Shown here in pieces: positions 25,892-34,183 of a stretch of 51,314 nt of DNA; positions within the stretch are counted from its first letter, which is position 1; each line of letters starts with the position of its first letter. This stretch comes from Candidatus Gastranaerophilales bacterium (lineage in GTDB: Bacteria; Cyanobacteriota; Vampirovibrionia; Gastranaerophilales; Gastranaerophilaceae): NCBI GenBank assembly GCA_944325535.1, contig CALVAL010000003.1, positions 1-51,314 on the forward strand, given 5' to 3'. The position numbers were made by a program, and so were the translations under genes. The notes beneath the pieces are model-generated. The model did no database searches, was not told the DNA's origin, and saw only the letters and a list, made by a program, of their open reading frames with translations.

Positions 25892-27118
25892 TTATACAAG
25901 TCCTATTTTTACTATAAATTCTGTATAATCAGAATCGCTATGTACTAATTCTAATTGCCCAAATTGTTCTTCCATAGCTTTTTTACTCATAATAAGTCCA
26001 AGTCCGCTGCCAGCATTTTTTGTTGTAAATCCTTTCTCAAATATTCTTTGAGAATCTACGATTTCTTTTCCATTGTTGGAAATTCGAATGATTCCAAAAT
26101 CTCCATCTATTTCAGTTTTAATTTTAATATACTTACCATTTTTAGGAACATTTTCATCTATCTCAAAAGCTTCAGAGGCGTTTTTTATCAGATTTATTAA
26201 AACTGATGATATTTTATCTTTATCTGCTAAAATTTCGCACTCAGCTTCGTTTTCTACAATATATTCAATATTTTTACATTCAGAATATACTTTCGTCAAA
26301 TCAACAATTTCTGATATTATATCTTTTAAAATTAAGGCTTTTAAATCAAGATTATTTATTGATTTTAGACTAATTAATGAGTTACTAGCCAATTGTATCG
26401 CTCTAGAAATACAATTCAAGTTTTTATTTATGTTTTCATCATTTATATTATTCTTTGCACAGTACTTACGAATAACTTCTGTGTATAAATCACAAATAGA
26501 TAGCTGATTTTTTATTTCATGAGCAATATATCTTGTATTATCGTCATATACAGGCTCTAAGGTTTGTTCTTCTGCAAAGCCTAGTACGGCATCTTTTGAT
26601 GATTCATCTAAGTTTTCAATGATTTTTCTTATAGATGAGTTTAAAAGAGTATTATCACGTCTATCAGGACGGAAACGATCATGAAAACCTTTTACATCTA
26701 TAATTGAATTTCTATTTATAATATCGAGAGCTTCTTCTTGCAGTCTAGAATTGTAAATAGAATAATATCTTACAAAATTTTTATCATCTGTTTTGGAATC
26801 CCATAAAATTATTGAAACAAATCTATGAGTTAAAACGCATAAAAATTCTGTATTTGCCCATACTTTTTCTCTCAGATTTTCACTTTCATCTGAAAAATCA
26901 TAAGCTTCTATTTCTGAGAACTTTAGTCTTTGTATTAAGCCTTTTAAGCCTGTTTGATCGATAATTCTGTATAAGACAACTCCTACTTCCGGCTTATCAA
27001 GAAGAGGTTCTAAAAGACCTTTTAAAGTAGATCTTAAAGTCTCTTTTGAAATCGGACGGTTTTCTTGAGAATTTATTAATTCTTTTAAGTAATTTTGTTG
27101 TCTTACGATTTTTTTCAT
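25892..27118 (-). CDS. Cytoplasmic sensor histidine kinase, cotranscribed with flgBC-fliE
   Basis: A 408-residue kinase with no membrane segment. The phospho-accepting His200 is in IAHEIKNQLS; the ATPase domain (about 285-408) has the N-box (NLIKNASEAF), a G1 box reading ISNNGKE instead of the usual D-x-G-x-G, an F-box (FEKGFTTK) and a G2 box (GSGLGLIMSKK). The first 190 residues have no recognised sensor domain. It follows a NarL-type response regulator by 10 nt and precedes flgB by 2 nt. That arrangement suggests a cytoplasmic cue, perhaps flagellar assembly state, feeds the regulator; the FlgS kinase of epsilonproteobacteria is a functional parallel only, because its partner is of the NtrC type. 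Confidence 0.88.
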   Translation of the reverse strand: MKKIVRQQNYLKELINSQENRPISKETLRSTLKGLLEPLLDKPEVGVVLYRIIDQTGLKGLIQRLKFSEIEAYDFSDESENLREKVWANTEFLCVLTHRFVSIILWDSKTDDKNFVRYYSIYNSRLQEEALDIINRNSIIDVKGFHDRFRPDRRDNTLLNSSIRKIIENLDESSKDAVLGFAEEQTLEPVYDDNTRYIAHEIKNQLSICDLYTEVIRKYCAKNNINDENINKNLNCISRAIQLASNSLISLKSINNLDLKALILKDIISEIVDLTKVYSECKNIEYIVENEAECEILADKDKISSVLINLIKNASEAFEIDENVPKNGKYIKIKTEIDGDFGIIRISNNGKEIVDSQRIFEKGFTTKNAGSGLGLIMSKKAMEEQFGQLELVHSDSDYTEFIVKIGLV

Positions 27119-27128
27119 TTAATATTAC

Positions 27129-27839
27129 CTAAACTGCTATTTTAACTCTTTTTGTTAAAAATCCATTATTTATTGCATAAAGTACAGCTTGTGTTCTGTC
27201 ATTTACTTGTAATTTTTGGAATATATTGTTAACGTGAGTTTTTACAGTTGTTTCTGAAATAAATAACTTATTTGCTACTCCTTTATATGTAATACCTTGA
27301 GTTAATAATTCCAAAACTTCTTCTTCTCTTTGCGTTAATTCATTTAATAAATTTTCTTCATCCATAGAATTTTCTTGTTTAGAATTTTCTTCTTGGAATG
27401 ATTTTTGGAAGTATTCAAAGAATCTTGATGTTAATGCATTAGGAAGATAAATTTTCCCATTTAGTACTTCCTCAATTGCATAAATTAATTGCGCAGATGC
27501 CATAGTTTTTAGAACATAACCTTTAGCTCCAATTTTCATAGCTCTGAAAATTAAATCAGCATCGTCATATCCAGATAGTGCAAGTACTTTTGTGCCTAAT
27601 TCAAGTTTGTTGATTTCTAAAATTCCTTGAAGGCCATCTCTTTCTGGCATATTCATATCTAATAAAACAACATCTGGTTGGTATTTTTTTATTAAATTTA
27701 GTCCCATAGTAACATTTGTTGCAATTCCTACTACATCAAAAGTACCTTCTAAATTTAATAGCTCCCTTATTCCTGATAAATGTTCATAATTGTCATCAAT
27801 TAAAAGAATTCTTGATTTCTTCTTAAATTCACGTCTCAT
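27129..27839 (-). CDS. NarL/LuxR-family response regulator
   Basis: A 236-residue regulator. The receiver domain (about 8-125) has the acidic pair in LLIDD (15-16), the phospho-acceptor Asp61 in VVLLDMNMPERDG and Lys in YVLKTM. After an E/N-rich linker (about 135-165) comes a LuxR-type helix-turn-helix (about 168-228; LTQREEEVLELLTQG and ISETTVKTHVNNIFQKLQ). The start has GAGGGAGAG as ribosome site. It is the first gene of the operon with the histidine kinase, flgB, flgC and fliE. It may control this operon and other motility genes; the target is not visible from sequence. Confidence 0.9.
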   Translation of the reverse strand: MRREFKKKSRILLIDDNYEHLSGIRELLNLEGTFDVVGIATNVTMGLNLIKKYQPDVVLLDMNMPERDGLQGILEINKLELGTKVLALSGYDDADLIFRAMKIGAKGYVLKTMASAQLIYAIEEVLNGKIYLPNALTSRFFEYFQKSFQEENSKQENSMDEENLLNELTQREEEVLELLTQGITYKGVANKLFISETTVKTHVNNIFQKLQVNDRTQAVLYAINNGFLTKRVKIAV

Positions 27840-28137
27840 ACTCTCTCTCCCTCATCTTAATTAAATTATTTTCTTCATCTACACTATTTATATTACCCCC
27901 TTATAGAGGATATTTTCATCAATAAAAGGGTTAATTTTAGATTGTTTGAGGTAGATAAGATGATATAGATCTTTTGGTCTATAATGTTTCTGAAAACCTT
28001 GTATTGTAATACTTACAGTTTTTTTTATTCTTGCAAATTCAAGTAATTTAATTAATGGAAATGGAGTATTGTGCTATTCGTCGCATCATATAATGAATGT
28101 AGAGCTTATAGAGTAGATTAAAAGATGTATTAAAAAT
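27840..28137. other. Noncoding gap upstream of the regulator operon
   Basis: About 300 bp of AT-rich sequence without an open frame worth calling. It should carry the promoter of the response-regulator operon, but no convincing -35/-10 pair stands out. A purine-rich stretch before 27840 supplies the ribosome site. No tRNA or recognised riboswitch is seen. Confidence 0.5.
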
Positions 28138-28170
28138 AAAAAAAAGAGGCTTCTGTAGCCTCTTTTTTTT
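28138..28170 (-). terminator. Rho-independent terminator of the pseudopilin gene
   Basis: AAAGAGGCT and AGCCTCTTT form a perfect stem around a 5-nt loop with long A and T runs outside. On the minus strand it lies directly after the pseudopilin stop. Confidence 0.9.
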
Positions 28171-28186
28171 ATAAGAATTAAACTAA

Positions 28187-28879
28187 TTAGTTTTCAAATG
28201 CCCATCTTGCAGCTGCACCATTAGGTACTGCATAGCCACCTCTTAATCTTACACCAAACTGGTCCTTGATTACACGATTTTTAGGAGTACATTCTCCGAT
28301 ATCACTCGTATCTTTTTCTACACCAAGAGACGCTGCAGAGCAATTAGATACGATATTAGGTCCCTTTGCACCATTAGTATCATATATTGCAGTAATACCA
28401 TATACCAAGCCATCTTCTTGTAATTTATCACCAGCGGCAGAACCAGTACCAGGAGATTTTGGAGAAGAAGTACTTACAATAGCAGGATCAAACATTATAG
28501 CAGAACCATCTCTAAAGAAGACTGCATAATTCGCACTCGCTGTTGTAGTAGCAGTTCCTTGGTTAGTTACAAGCTTACTTGTTCCTGATTTTTGATAATC
28601 TACTGAAGTTCTAGTTGCTAATAGCCCATATAAAGACTGTTGTTCTGGGTCTGGATCAGCTGTATCCATAGCCTCTGTTAAAGAAGCATAGTCAAACCCT
28701 TCTATAGCCTGATTCATCTGTGCAGCTTCTGTTAAAGTATTGATACCTTTTTTCAATGCAGTTTTAGCTTGTTGCTCTGCTGTATTAGTCATCAATGCAG
28801 GAAGTGTTAATGTAGCTACTACACCAATGATAGCTAAGGTAATCAAAACTTCTGCAAGAGTAAAACCATTCTTCTTCAT
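28187..28879 (-). CDS. Type IV pilin-like protein with prepilin cleavage signal
   Basis: A 230-residue pilin or pseudopilin. The N-terminus KKNG followed by FTLAEVLITLAIIGVVATL is a class III signal: cleavage after Gly5, Glu at mature position 5, and a long hydrophobic helix that anchors the subunit and builds the fibre core. The C-terminal domain is T/S/G/N-rich, with two cysteines about 18 residues apart (SNCSAAS and GECTPK) that could form a disulfide. Similar single pilin genes are numerous in Gastranaerophilales-type genomes. The prepilin peptidase and assembly ATPase are not in this window. It has its own sigma-70 promoter and terminator. Confidence 0.88.
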   Translation of the reverse strand: MKKNGFTLAEVLITLAIIGVVATLTLPALMTNTAEQQAKTALKKGINTLTEAAQMNQAIEGFDYASLTEAMDTADPDPEQQSLYGLLATRTSVDYQKSGTSKLVTNQGTATTTASANYAVFFRDGSAIMFDPAIVSTSSPKSPGTGSAAGDKLQEDGLVYGITAIYDTNGAKGPNIVSNCSAASLGVEKDTSDIGECTPKNRVIKDQFGVRLRGGYAVPNGAAARWAFEN

Positions 28880-28938
28880 TGTAAAATTCCTTTCTCTTCT
28901 TATAAAAAAATATAATTAAATACTCTACATCTATACTC

Positions 28939-28967
28939 ATTTTAGCAGACTTATTAAAGCCTGTCAA
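28939..28967 (-). promoter_or_regulatory. Sigma-70 promoter of the pseudopilin gene
   Basis: Read on the minus strand: TTGACA (28967-28962), a 17-bp spacer, then TAAAAT (28944-28939). The -35 is a perfect hexamer and the spacing is ideal. The transcript would have a leader of about 55 nt before the ATG at 28879. Confidence 0.85.
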
Positions 28968-28986
28968 TAAAGATTAAAAAACTATT

Positions 28987-29451
28987 CTACACAATAATTT
29001 CAAATTTGTCAGCTCTAGTACGAATTAAAGATACTGCAGCTTGACTGTTAAGAAAATTTAATGCACCCATAAAACTTTGTTTATTATTCAAACTTTCTCT
29101 TGCATGTAGCATGTTATTTTCTATTTCTGATTTAACTATTTCAGCTTGTCTAGTAGCTTGGATTTTATTCTCTCTTTTTTTTAGTGGGAAACCTATTTCA
29201 GGTTCTTTATTTGATGCTGTAGTTTCTATTTTTTCAGTATTTTTTTTGGTTTGAATATTATTTTTAGTTTGTTCGATTATATCTGAGAAAGGATTATTTT
29301 TGCTCACAAACGAATCTCTTGCAAGATTCATAACATCAGACTGTTCATTATTGTTAAGAATTTCAGCTCTTTCTCTTGCACGTTTGAATATCATATCTTT
29401 TAGTGCATCAGCTTCTTGTTTATTAACGATTGAATTAAATTTATAGCTCAT
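28987..29451 (-). CDS. Unknown soluble, probably coiled-coil protein
   Basis: A 154-residue protein, starting at the ATG at 29451 (M-S-Y-K-F), which has GAGGA 5-6 nt upstream; an in-frame TTG 12 nt earlier is the weaker alternative. The first 50 residues and about 95-140 are charged and helical, with a low-complexity K/T/N/E-rich middle. It contains one NPF motif (KNNPFSD). No signal peptide, membrane segment or cysteine is seen. I recognise no family. A CATCTTTACAT motif lies about 80 bp upstream of its start and is also found upstream of the EF-hand gene at 22840. Confidence 0.6.
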   Translation of the reverse strand: MSYKFNSIVNKQEADALKDMIFKRARERAEILNNNEQSDVMNLARDSFVSKNNPFSDIIEQTKNNIQTKKNTEKIETTASNKEPEIGFPLKKRENKIQATRQAEIVKSEIENNMLHARESLNNKQSFMGALNFLNSQAAVSLIRTRADKFEIIV

Positions 29452-29463
29452 AATAGTCCTCAA

Positions 29464-29832
29464 TAATATAAAAACAAAAATGTAAAGAAATTTGACAAAA
29501 AGTATATAAAAAACATATAAACGTTACACATCTTTACATTTCTTATTGATTAATGTTTTTAAGATATGACTGCTTTATAGGTCGAAATATATTGTAAAAA
29601 CTAGTTTTGAACTGTAAATAAATGTATACTATTATTTGTAATTTTCTTTACTTTAGTGTACAATGAAATTGCTATTTATATTTCGGCTAGTGTAAAATCT
29701 TAACAGGAAGGATATTTTAACCGACCTGTTTTCTTTTGCCCCATATGTTTTATAATAGATACCTTAACTTCTACACTAGGGGAATATTTTTATTCTTGAA
29801 TCTTAATATAATTATCGCAAGAAGGGATTTTT
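29464..29832. promoter_or_regulatory. Divergent regulatory region upstream of the ECF sigma operon
   Basis: A 370-bp gene-free gap. TATAAT at 29751-29756 is the best -10 for the sigma gene. Around it is a nested structure: CTAGTGTA (29687-29694) pairs with TACACTAG (29772-29779), enclosing AACAGG (29702-29707) and CCTGTT (29725-29730), the latter followed by a T-rich tract. TAGTGTA also occurs at 29654-29660. These may be operator sites for an autoregulated sigma factor or a structured leader. Confidence 0.45.
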
Positions 29833-30402
29833 ATGTCTAAATCTTGCTATAAAAAACGGGATATAATATATGTTATTGAAAAGGCTCAAAATGGTGATAT
29901 AAAGGCTATGGAGGAGCTAATAAAGCGTGTTCAAAAAGAAATTTTTACAATGTTTAGTTACCTGACGGATAAACGAGATGATATTGCGGATTTAACTCAA
30001 GATGTGTTATTGAAAATGGCAAAGAATCTTAAGAATTTAAAGGATGCAAAAAATTTCAAGGCATGGCTAAATCAGATTGTTACTAATACTTTTTATGATA
30101 ATTTAAAAAAAAATAGTAAAAATAGTAATGTTGAAATTAATAATGAAAAATTATTAGAAATAAAAGATAAAATAGGTTGTGAACCCGGTGAAAAGTGTCT
30201 TTTCTCAGAAATGGAGAAATTGATAAGATTAGCACTTTTGGCGTTGCCTGAAAATCTAAGGATAGTTATTGTTCTAAGAGAGTATGAAGGACTTAGTTAT
30301 GAAGATATTTCTAGGATTACAAAAACTAATTTAGGTACTGTAAAATCAAGGATTTCAAGGGCAAGATTGAGATTGCAAGAAGAATTAAAAGAGTTTATAT
30401 AA
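29833..30402 (+). CDS. ECF-type RNA polymerase sigma factor
   Basis: A 189-residue sigma-70 family factor with only regions 2 and 4. Region 2 (about 25-95) contains the core-binding DLTQDVLLKMAKNL and the -10 recognition NFKAWLNQIVTNTFYDNLKK. Region 4 (about 130-185) has LPENLRIVIVLREYEGLSYEDIS and the helix-turn-helix TNLGTVKSRISRARLRL. These are ECF hallmarks. It is followed after 12 nt by an anti-sigma factor gene. The pair is likely to control an envelope-stress or surface-structure regulon; the clpB gene next door is on the other strand and behind a terminator, so it is not part of the operon. Confidence 0.93.
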   Translation: MSKSCYKKRDIIYVIEKAQNGDIKAMEELIKRVQKEIFTMFSYLTDKRDDIADLTQDVLLKMAKNLKNLKDAKNFKAWLNQIVTNTFYDNLKKNSKNSNVEINNEKLLEIKDKIGCEPGEKCLFSEMEKLIRLALLALPENLRIVIVLREYEGLSYEDISRITKTNLGTVKSRISRARLRLQEELKEFI

Positions 30403-30414
30403 GGAGTTTAACTA

Positions 30415-30954
30415 ATGGAAATAACTTGTTCGCAAATGGATGTATTATTATCTTTTTATATAGAAGGTGATTTAAGTAAGTCTTTAAAAGAAAAAGTAGA
30501 AGAACACTTAAAGAAGTGTCCTTCTTGTAGAGCGAAATATGATATTATAAAATCGATGTTAGCTGATATGCGAGAATCTTTGGAGGATAAATCAGAGGAG
30601 GTTTTTGTTCCAAATACTAGTAGTCAATATAGATTATTTAAGAATAATCTATCTGCTTATATTGATAATGAATTGCCCGCAGAAGAAAATGTTAAAATTC
30701 GTAAGTTTGCTATAAATAATAAAAAAGCAAGAAAAGAATTAGAAGATTCTTATAATATTAGAAAATTGATGAGTGATTCGTTTACAAAGACAAATTCTGA
30801 TGTAAAGCAAGATTTTTCAAAAAGTATAATGAGACAATTAGATTTAAGTGATGAAGAAAGTTTATCTTTTCATCCTCTTTTAAAAGTTGCCGTAGCTTTT
30901 GTAATGACCGTATTAGTCCTTACTGCAATAATAGTTTTTTCATTGACTTTATAA
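30415..30954 (+). CDS. Membrane anti-sigma factor with zinc-finger (ZAS-type) domain
   Basis: A 179-residue partner of the upstream sigma factor. The N-terminus has the ZAS/zf-HC2 pattern: Cys5, then H31-x3-C35-x2-C38 (EEHLKKCPSC), which binds zinc and holds the sigma factor. A second similar helical block (about 80-125, LSAYIDNELPAEENVKI) lacks the cysteines and looks like a degenerate duplicate. A single membrane helix (about 157-177) ends the protein, so almost all of it is cytoplasmic. Release of the sigma factor would need a signal or proteolysis at the membrane. Spacing of 12 nt from the sigma gene and a strong ribosome site support cotranscription. Confidence 0.85.
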   Translation: MEITCSQMDVLLSFYIEGDLSKSLKEKVEEHLKKCPSCRAKYDIIKSMLADMRESLEDKSEEVFVPNTSSQYRLFKNNLSAYIDNELPAEENVKIRKFAINNKKARKELEDSYNIRKLMSDSFTKTNSDVKQDFSKSIMRQLDLSDEESLSFHPLLKVAVAFVMTVLVLTAIIVFSLTL

Positions 30955-30976
30955 TTTCTTTCGAAGTTTTATAATT

Positions 30977-31006
30977 AAAAAGCTCAGATTTAAAATCTGA
31001 GCTTTT
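30977..31006. terminator. Bidirectional rho-independent terminator
   Basis: AAAAGCTCAGATTT and AATCTGAGCTTTT pair with a minimal loop. It separates the sigma/anti-sigma operon from the opposing clpB. Confidence 0.88.
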
Positions 31007-31013
31007 ATGTTTA

Positions 31014-33611
31014 TTATTTTTCAAAAACTAATTCATCGTTTTTAACATCAATTTTGATATTATCACCGTCAATGAATTTTTGAGAAAGTAGCATCTTAGA
31101 TAACGGATTTTCAACGAGCTGACGAATTACACGTTTAAGAGGTCGTGCACCATAAATAGGGTTAAATCCTCTTGTTGCAAGGAATTCTTTTGCATCATCT
31201 GTTATTTCAAATGTGATATTTTTATCTTTTAATAAGTTTCTTAAATGATCCATTTGAATGTCAACAATTGCTGATAATTGTTGCAGAGTAAGAGCTTTAA
31301 AGAAAATAGTTTCATCAACTCTGTTTAAGAATTCAGGTTTGAAACGTTCTCTTAATACAGCCATTACTTTTTCTTTTGTTTCATCGAAGTTACCGTTATT
31401 TACTGCTGCATTTAAAGAATCTTCTAAGATGATTTCGCTACCAATATTACTTGTCATAATAATTACAGTGTTTTTGAAATCGACGGTTCTTCCTTTAGAA
31501 TCAGTCAGTCTTCCATCATCAAAGATTTGAAGCATTAAGTTGAATACATCTGGATGAGCTTTTTCGATTTCATCGAAAAGTACAACAGAGTATGGTTTTC
31601 TTCTTACCGCTTCAGTAAGTTGTCCGCCTTCTTCGTATCCAACATATCCTGGAGGAGCTCCTACCAATCTTGCAACGTTATGTTTTTCCATGTATTCAGA
31701 CATATCAATTCTTATTATTGCATCTTCATCATTGAATAAAAATTCTGCAAGTGTTTTTGCAAGTTCGGTCTTACCAACACCAGTTGGTCCAAGGAAAATA
31801 AAAGTGCCGATTGGACGTTTCGGATCTTTTAATCCAGAACGTGCTCTTCTTATTGCATCTGATACTGTATTTACAGCTTCTTCTTGTCCAATTAATCTTT
31901 TGTGTAATACATCTTCCATTCTTAGAAGTTTTTGCATTTCACTTTCCATTAATCTACTAACAGGAATACCTGTCCATTTGCTTACTATTTCTGCAATATC
32001 ATCGCCATCAATTTCTTCTTTAAGAAGTTGATTTTCACTTCTTTCTTTACCTTGAATAGATTGAAGTTTCTTTTCTAGTTCCATTAATTTGCCGTATTTT
32101 AATTCGGCAGCTGTTTGTAGGTCAGTATTTCTTTCTGCTTCTGCAATTTGAGTTTTGACTTTGTCAATTTCTTCTTTAATCCCAGCTTCACCTGTAATTG
32201 TATTTTTTTCTATTTCCCATTGAGCTTTGAGTTTAGAAATTTTCCCCTCTAAATCGTCTATTTCAGTGGTTAGTTTATCAATTTTGGCAATACTCTCTGG
32301 AGAAGTTTCTTTTTTCAAAGCTTCTCTTTCGATTTCAAGTTGAATTTTTTGTCTTAACATAACATCAATTTCTTCAGGCATAGAATCAATTTCAATTCTT
32401 AGAGCAGATGCAGCTTCATCAATTAAGTCAATTGCTTTATCTGGGAGAAATCTATCAGTTATGTATCTATCTGATAATTGAGCAGCAGCAATTAGTGCAC
32501 TATCAAGAATCCTTACCCCATGGTGTACTTCGTATTTTTCTTTTAAGCCTCTTAAGATAGAAATTGTATCTTCAACAGAAGGCTCATCTACAAGTACCGG
32601 TTGGAAACGTCTTTCAAGAGCAGGATCTTTTTCAATGTATTTACGGTATTCATTAATTGTTGTTGCACCAATAGTTCTTAATTCACCTCTTGCAAGCATT
32701 GGCTTAAGAAGGTTTCCTGCGTCCATAGAACCTTCTGTAGCGCCGGCACCAACTACTGTATGTAATTCATCAATGAACATAACAATTTCGCCATTTGATT
32801 CTTGCACTTCTTTTAATACGGCTTTTAATCGTTCTTCGAATTCACCTCTGAATTTAGCACCTGCTACTAATGCGCCTAAGTCAAGTGAAATAAGTTTTAC
32901 TTCTTTCAAGCTTTCTGGGACATCTCCACGAATAATTCTTTGAGCAAGCCCTTCGACGATAGCTGTTTTACCAACTCCTGGTTCACCTATTAGAACAGGG
33001 TTGTTTTTTGTTCTTCTATTTAGGACTTGGATAATTCTTCTGACTTCTTCGTCACGACCTATTACGGGGTCTAGTTTTCCTTTTCTAGCTCTTTCTGTTA
33101 AATCTGTTGAATATTTTTCAAGAGCTTTCATATTTTCTTCTGCGTTTTTACTATCCACTTTTTTGTTACCTCTAATTTTTTTCATAGCATTCAAAATAGA
33201 ATTTGTATCAACATTATGACGTTTTAATAAATCTTTTATGAAAGAGTTCTCTAGTTTCGTCATTGCTATTAATACGCATTCAATTCCTATAAATTCATCT
33301 TTTAATGTTTCAGCTTCATTAGTTGCAATTTCTAGTAGAGTATTAGTCTCTCTTGATAAAAATACTTGCTGCGAAGGATTTGGGGATGAAATTGTAGGAA
33401 AATCTTTTATTCTAGCAACAATTGAATTTATAAAGTTCTGGTTAAGAAGCTTCAATTCTTCCAAATAATCTTTTGAAATTCCTTTATCCTCAATCATTGC
33501 CATCATAATATGTTCTGGCTGTACTTCAGTATTTTTGTAATAATCTTTTTTTGCATTAGCCGCAAAAATAATTTCTTGTGTGTAATTAGTAAATTTTTCA
33601 AAATTAATCAT
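31014..33611 (-). CDS. clpB: Disaggregase ClpB
   Basis: ClpB (Hsp104 type) dissolves protein aggregates together with DnaK. The 865-residue protein has the ClpB layout: N-terminal domain (1-145), D1 AAA+ with Walker A GEPGVGKT (209-216) and Walker [10 protein letters not shown], a long coiled-coil middle domain (about 405-530, very K/E-rich) that ClpC lacks, and D2 with Walker A GPTGVGKT and Walker [13 protein letters not shown]. There is no ClpP-binding L-G-F loop. The length is normal. The upstream gap holds a GGGTAAATA/TATTTACCC inverted repeat but no CIRCE element. Confidence 0.97.
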   Translation of the reverse strand: MINFEKFTNYTQEIIFAANAKKDYYKNTEVQPEHIMMAMIEDKGISKDYLEELKLLNQNFINSIVARIKDFPTISSPNPSQQVFLSRETNTLLEIATNEAETLKDEFIGIECVLIAMTKLENSFIKDLLKRHNVDTNSILNAMKKIRGNKKVDSKNAEENMKALEKYSTDLTERARKGKLDPVIGRDEEVRRIIQVLNRRTKNNPVLIGEPGVGKTAIVEGLAQRIIRGDVPESLKEVKLISLDLGALVAGAKFRGEFEERLKAVLKEVQESNGEIVMFIDELHTVVGAGATEGSMDAGNLLKPMLARGELRTIGATTINEYRKYIEKDPALERRFQPVLVDEPSVEDTISILRGLKEKYEVHHGVRILDSALIAAAQLSDRYITDRFLPDKAIDLIDEAASALRIEIDSMPEEIDVMLRQKIQLEIEREALKKETSPESIAKIDKLTTEIDDLEGKISKLKAQWEIEKNTITGEAGIKEEIDKVKTQIAEAERNTDLQTAAELKYGKLMELEKKLQSIQGKERSENQLLKEEIDGDDIAEIVSKWTGIPVSRLMESEMQKLLRMEDVLHKRLIGQEEAVNTVSDAIRRARSGLKDPKRPIGTFIFLGPTGVGKTELAKTLAEFLFNDEDAIIRIDMSEYMEKHNVARLVGAPPGYVGYEEGGQLTEAVRRKPYSVVLFDEIEKAHPDVFNLMLQIFDDGRLTDSKGRTVDFKNTVIIMTSNIGSEIILEDSLNAAVNNGNFDETKEKVMAVLRERFKPEFLNRVDETIFFKALTLQQLSAIVDIQMDHLRNLLKDKNITFEITDDAKEFLATRGFNPIYGARPLKRVIRQLVENPLSKMLLSQKFIDGDNIKIDVKNDELVFEK

Positions 33612-33627
33612 ATCTTTTAACTCCGCT

Positions 33628-33662
33628 GGGTAAATATTTTTTCTTGTTTATTTTATTTACCC
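33628..33662. promoter_or_regulatory. Inverted repeat upstream of clpB
   Basis: GGGTAAATA (33628-33636) and TATTTACCC (33654-33662) form a perfect 9-bp inverted repeat around 17 nt, 17 nt upstream of the clpB start. It could be an operator for heat-shock control or a leader hairpin close to the ribosome site. It does not match CIRCE. Confidence 0.4.
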
Positions 33663-33718
33663 CTAGTTATATTTTAATGTTATTTTTGAAAAATCAAGAA
33701 TTTTTAATCTTTAATTAA

Positions 33719-34183
33719 TTATTTGATGTTTTTACGTTTAGAGACTTTTTGAAAAATTTCTTCAAAGCTCTCGATTGGCTCAAGTCGATATCCGCAATTT
33801 TCTGCAAGCGTGCCTCCCATTAGGAATAATTCCTCTTGGGGGTAACGTCGGCATATTCCAGGACGTTTTTTGTGTATTTTACATTTCATTGTTTCTTTGT
33901 CTAAATTCATACATTCAAAAACAAGTCCGGTCTCATCTTTATCTATTATTTTTAAATATGTATAAAAAGGATGAAGTTTTTGAAGTTTTTTAAATTCTTC
34001 TTCTGATTGGATGACTTGTTTATGTTTTACATAAATTTTTTGACAACACCTTCCGCAGGCATTGCAAGAGCCTACTCTGTAATATTTTTTTCTTAGAACA
34101 TGGAGGTAAAAATTTTTTTTAAGCCATTTAAATATTTTCGACAACTTTTGATTTAGCAAATTTATACTCCGATGAATTTTCAT
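33719..34183 (-). CDS. YkgJ-type cysteine-cluster protein
   Basis: A 154-residue protein with the YkgJ family metal-binding pattern: C40-x2-C43-x2-C46-C47 (SCNACGRCC), then CMNLDKETMKCKIHKKRPGICRRYP with two further cysteines and C at CGYRL. The family is thought to bind zinc or iron; the function is not settled. The N-terminal 35 residues are basic and amphipathic. The start ATG at 34183 lies inside the 3' end of the TPR gene (56-nt overlap), and no better start is seen, so translational coupling is likely. Second cysteine group and length match the family. Confidence 0.82.
   Translation of the reverse strand: MKIHRSINLLNQKLSKIFKWLKKNFYLHVLRKKYYRVGSCNACGRCCQKIYVKHKQVIQSEEEFKKLQKLHPFYTYLKIIDKDETGLVFECMNLDKETMKCKIHKKRPGICRRYPQEELFLMGGTLAENCGYRLEPIESFEEIFQKVSKRKNIK

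Noticed and set aside
31258-33468. Several plus-strand frames inside clpB
   Set aside because: They are antisense shadows of a fully conserved clpB and have no ribosome sites of note.
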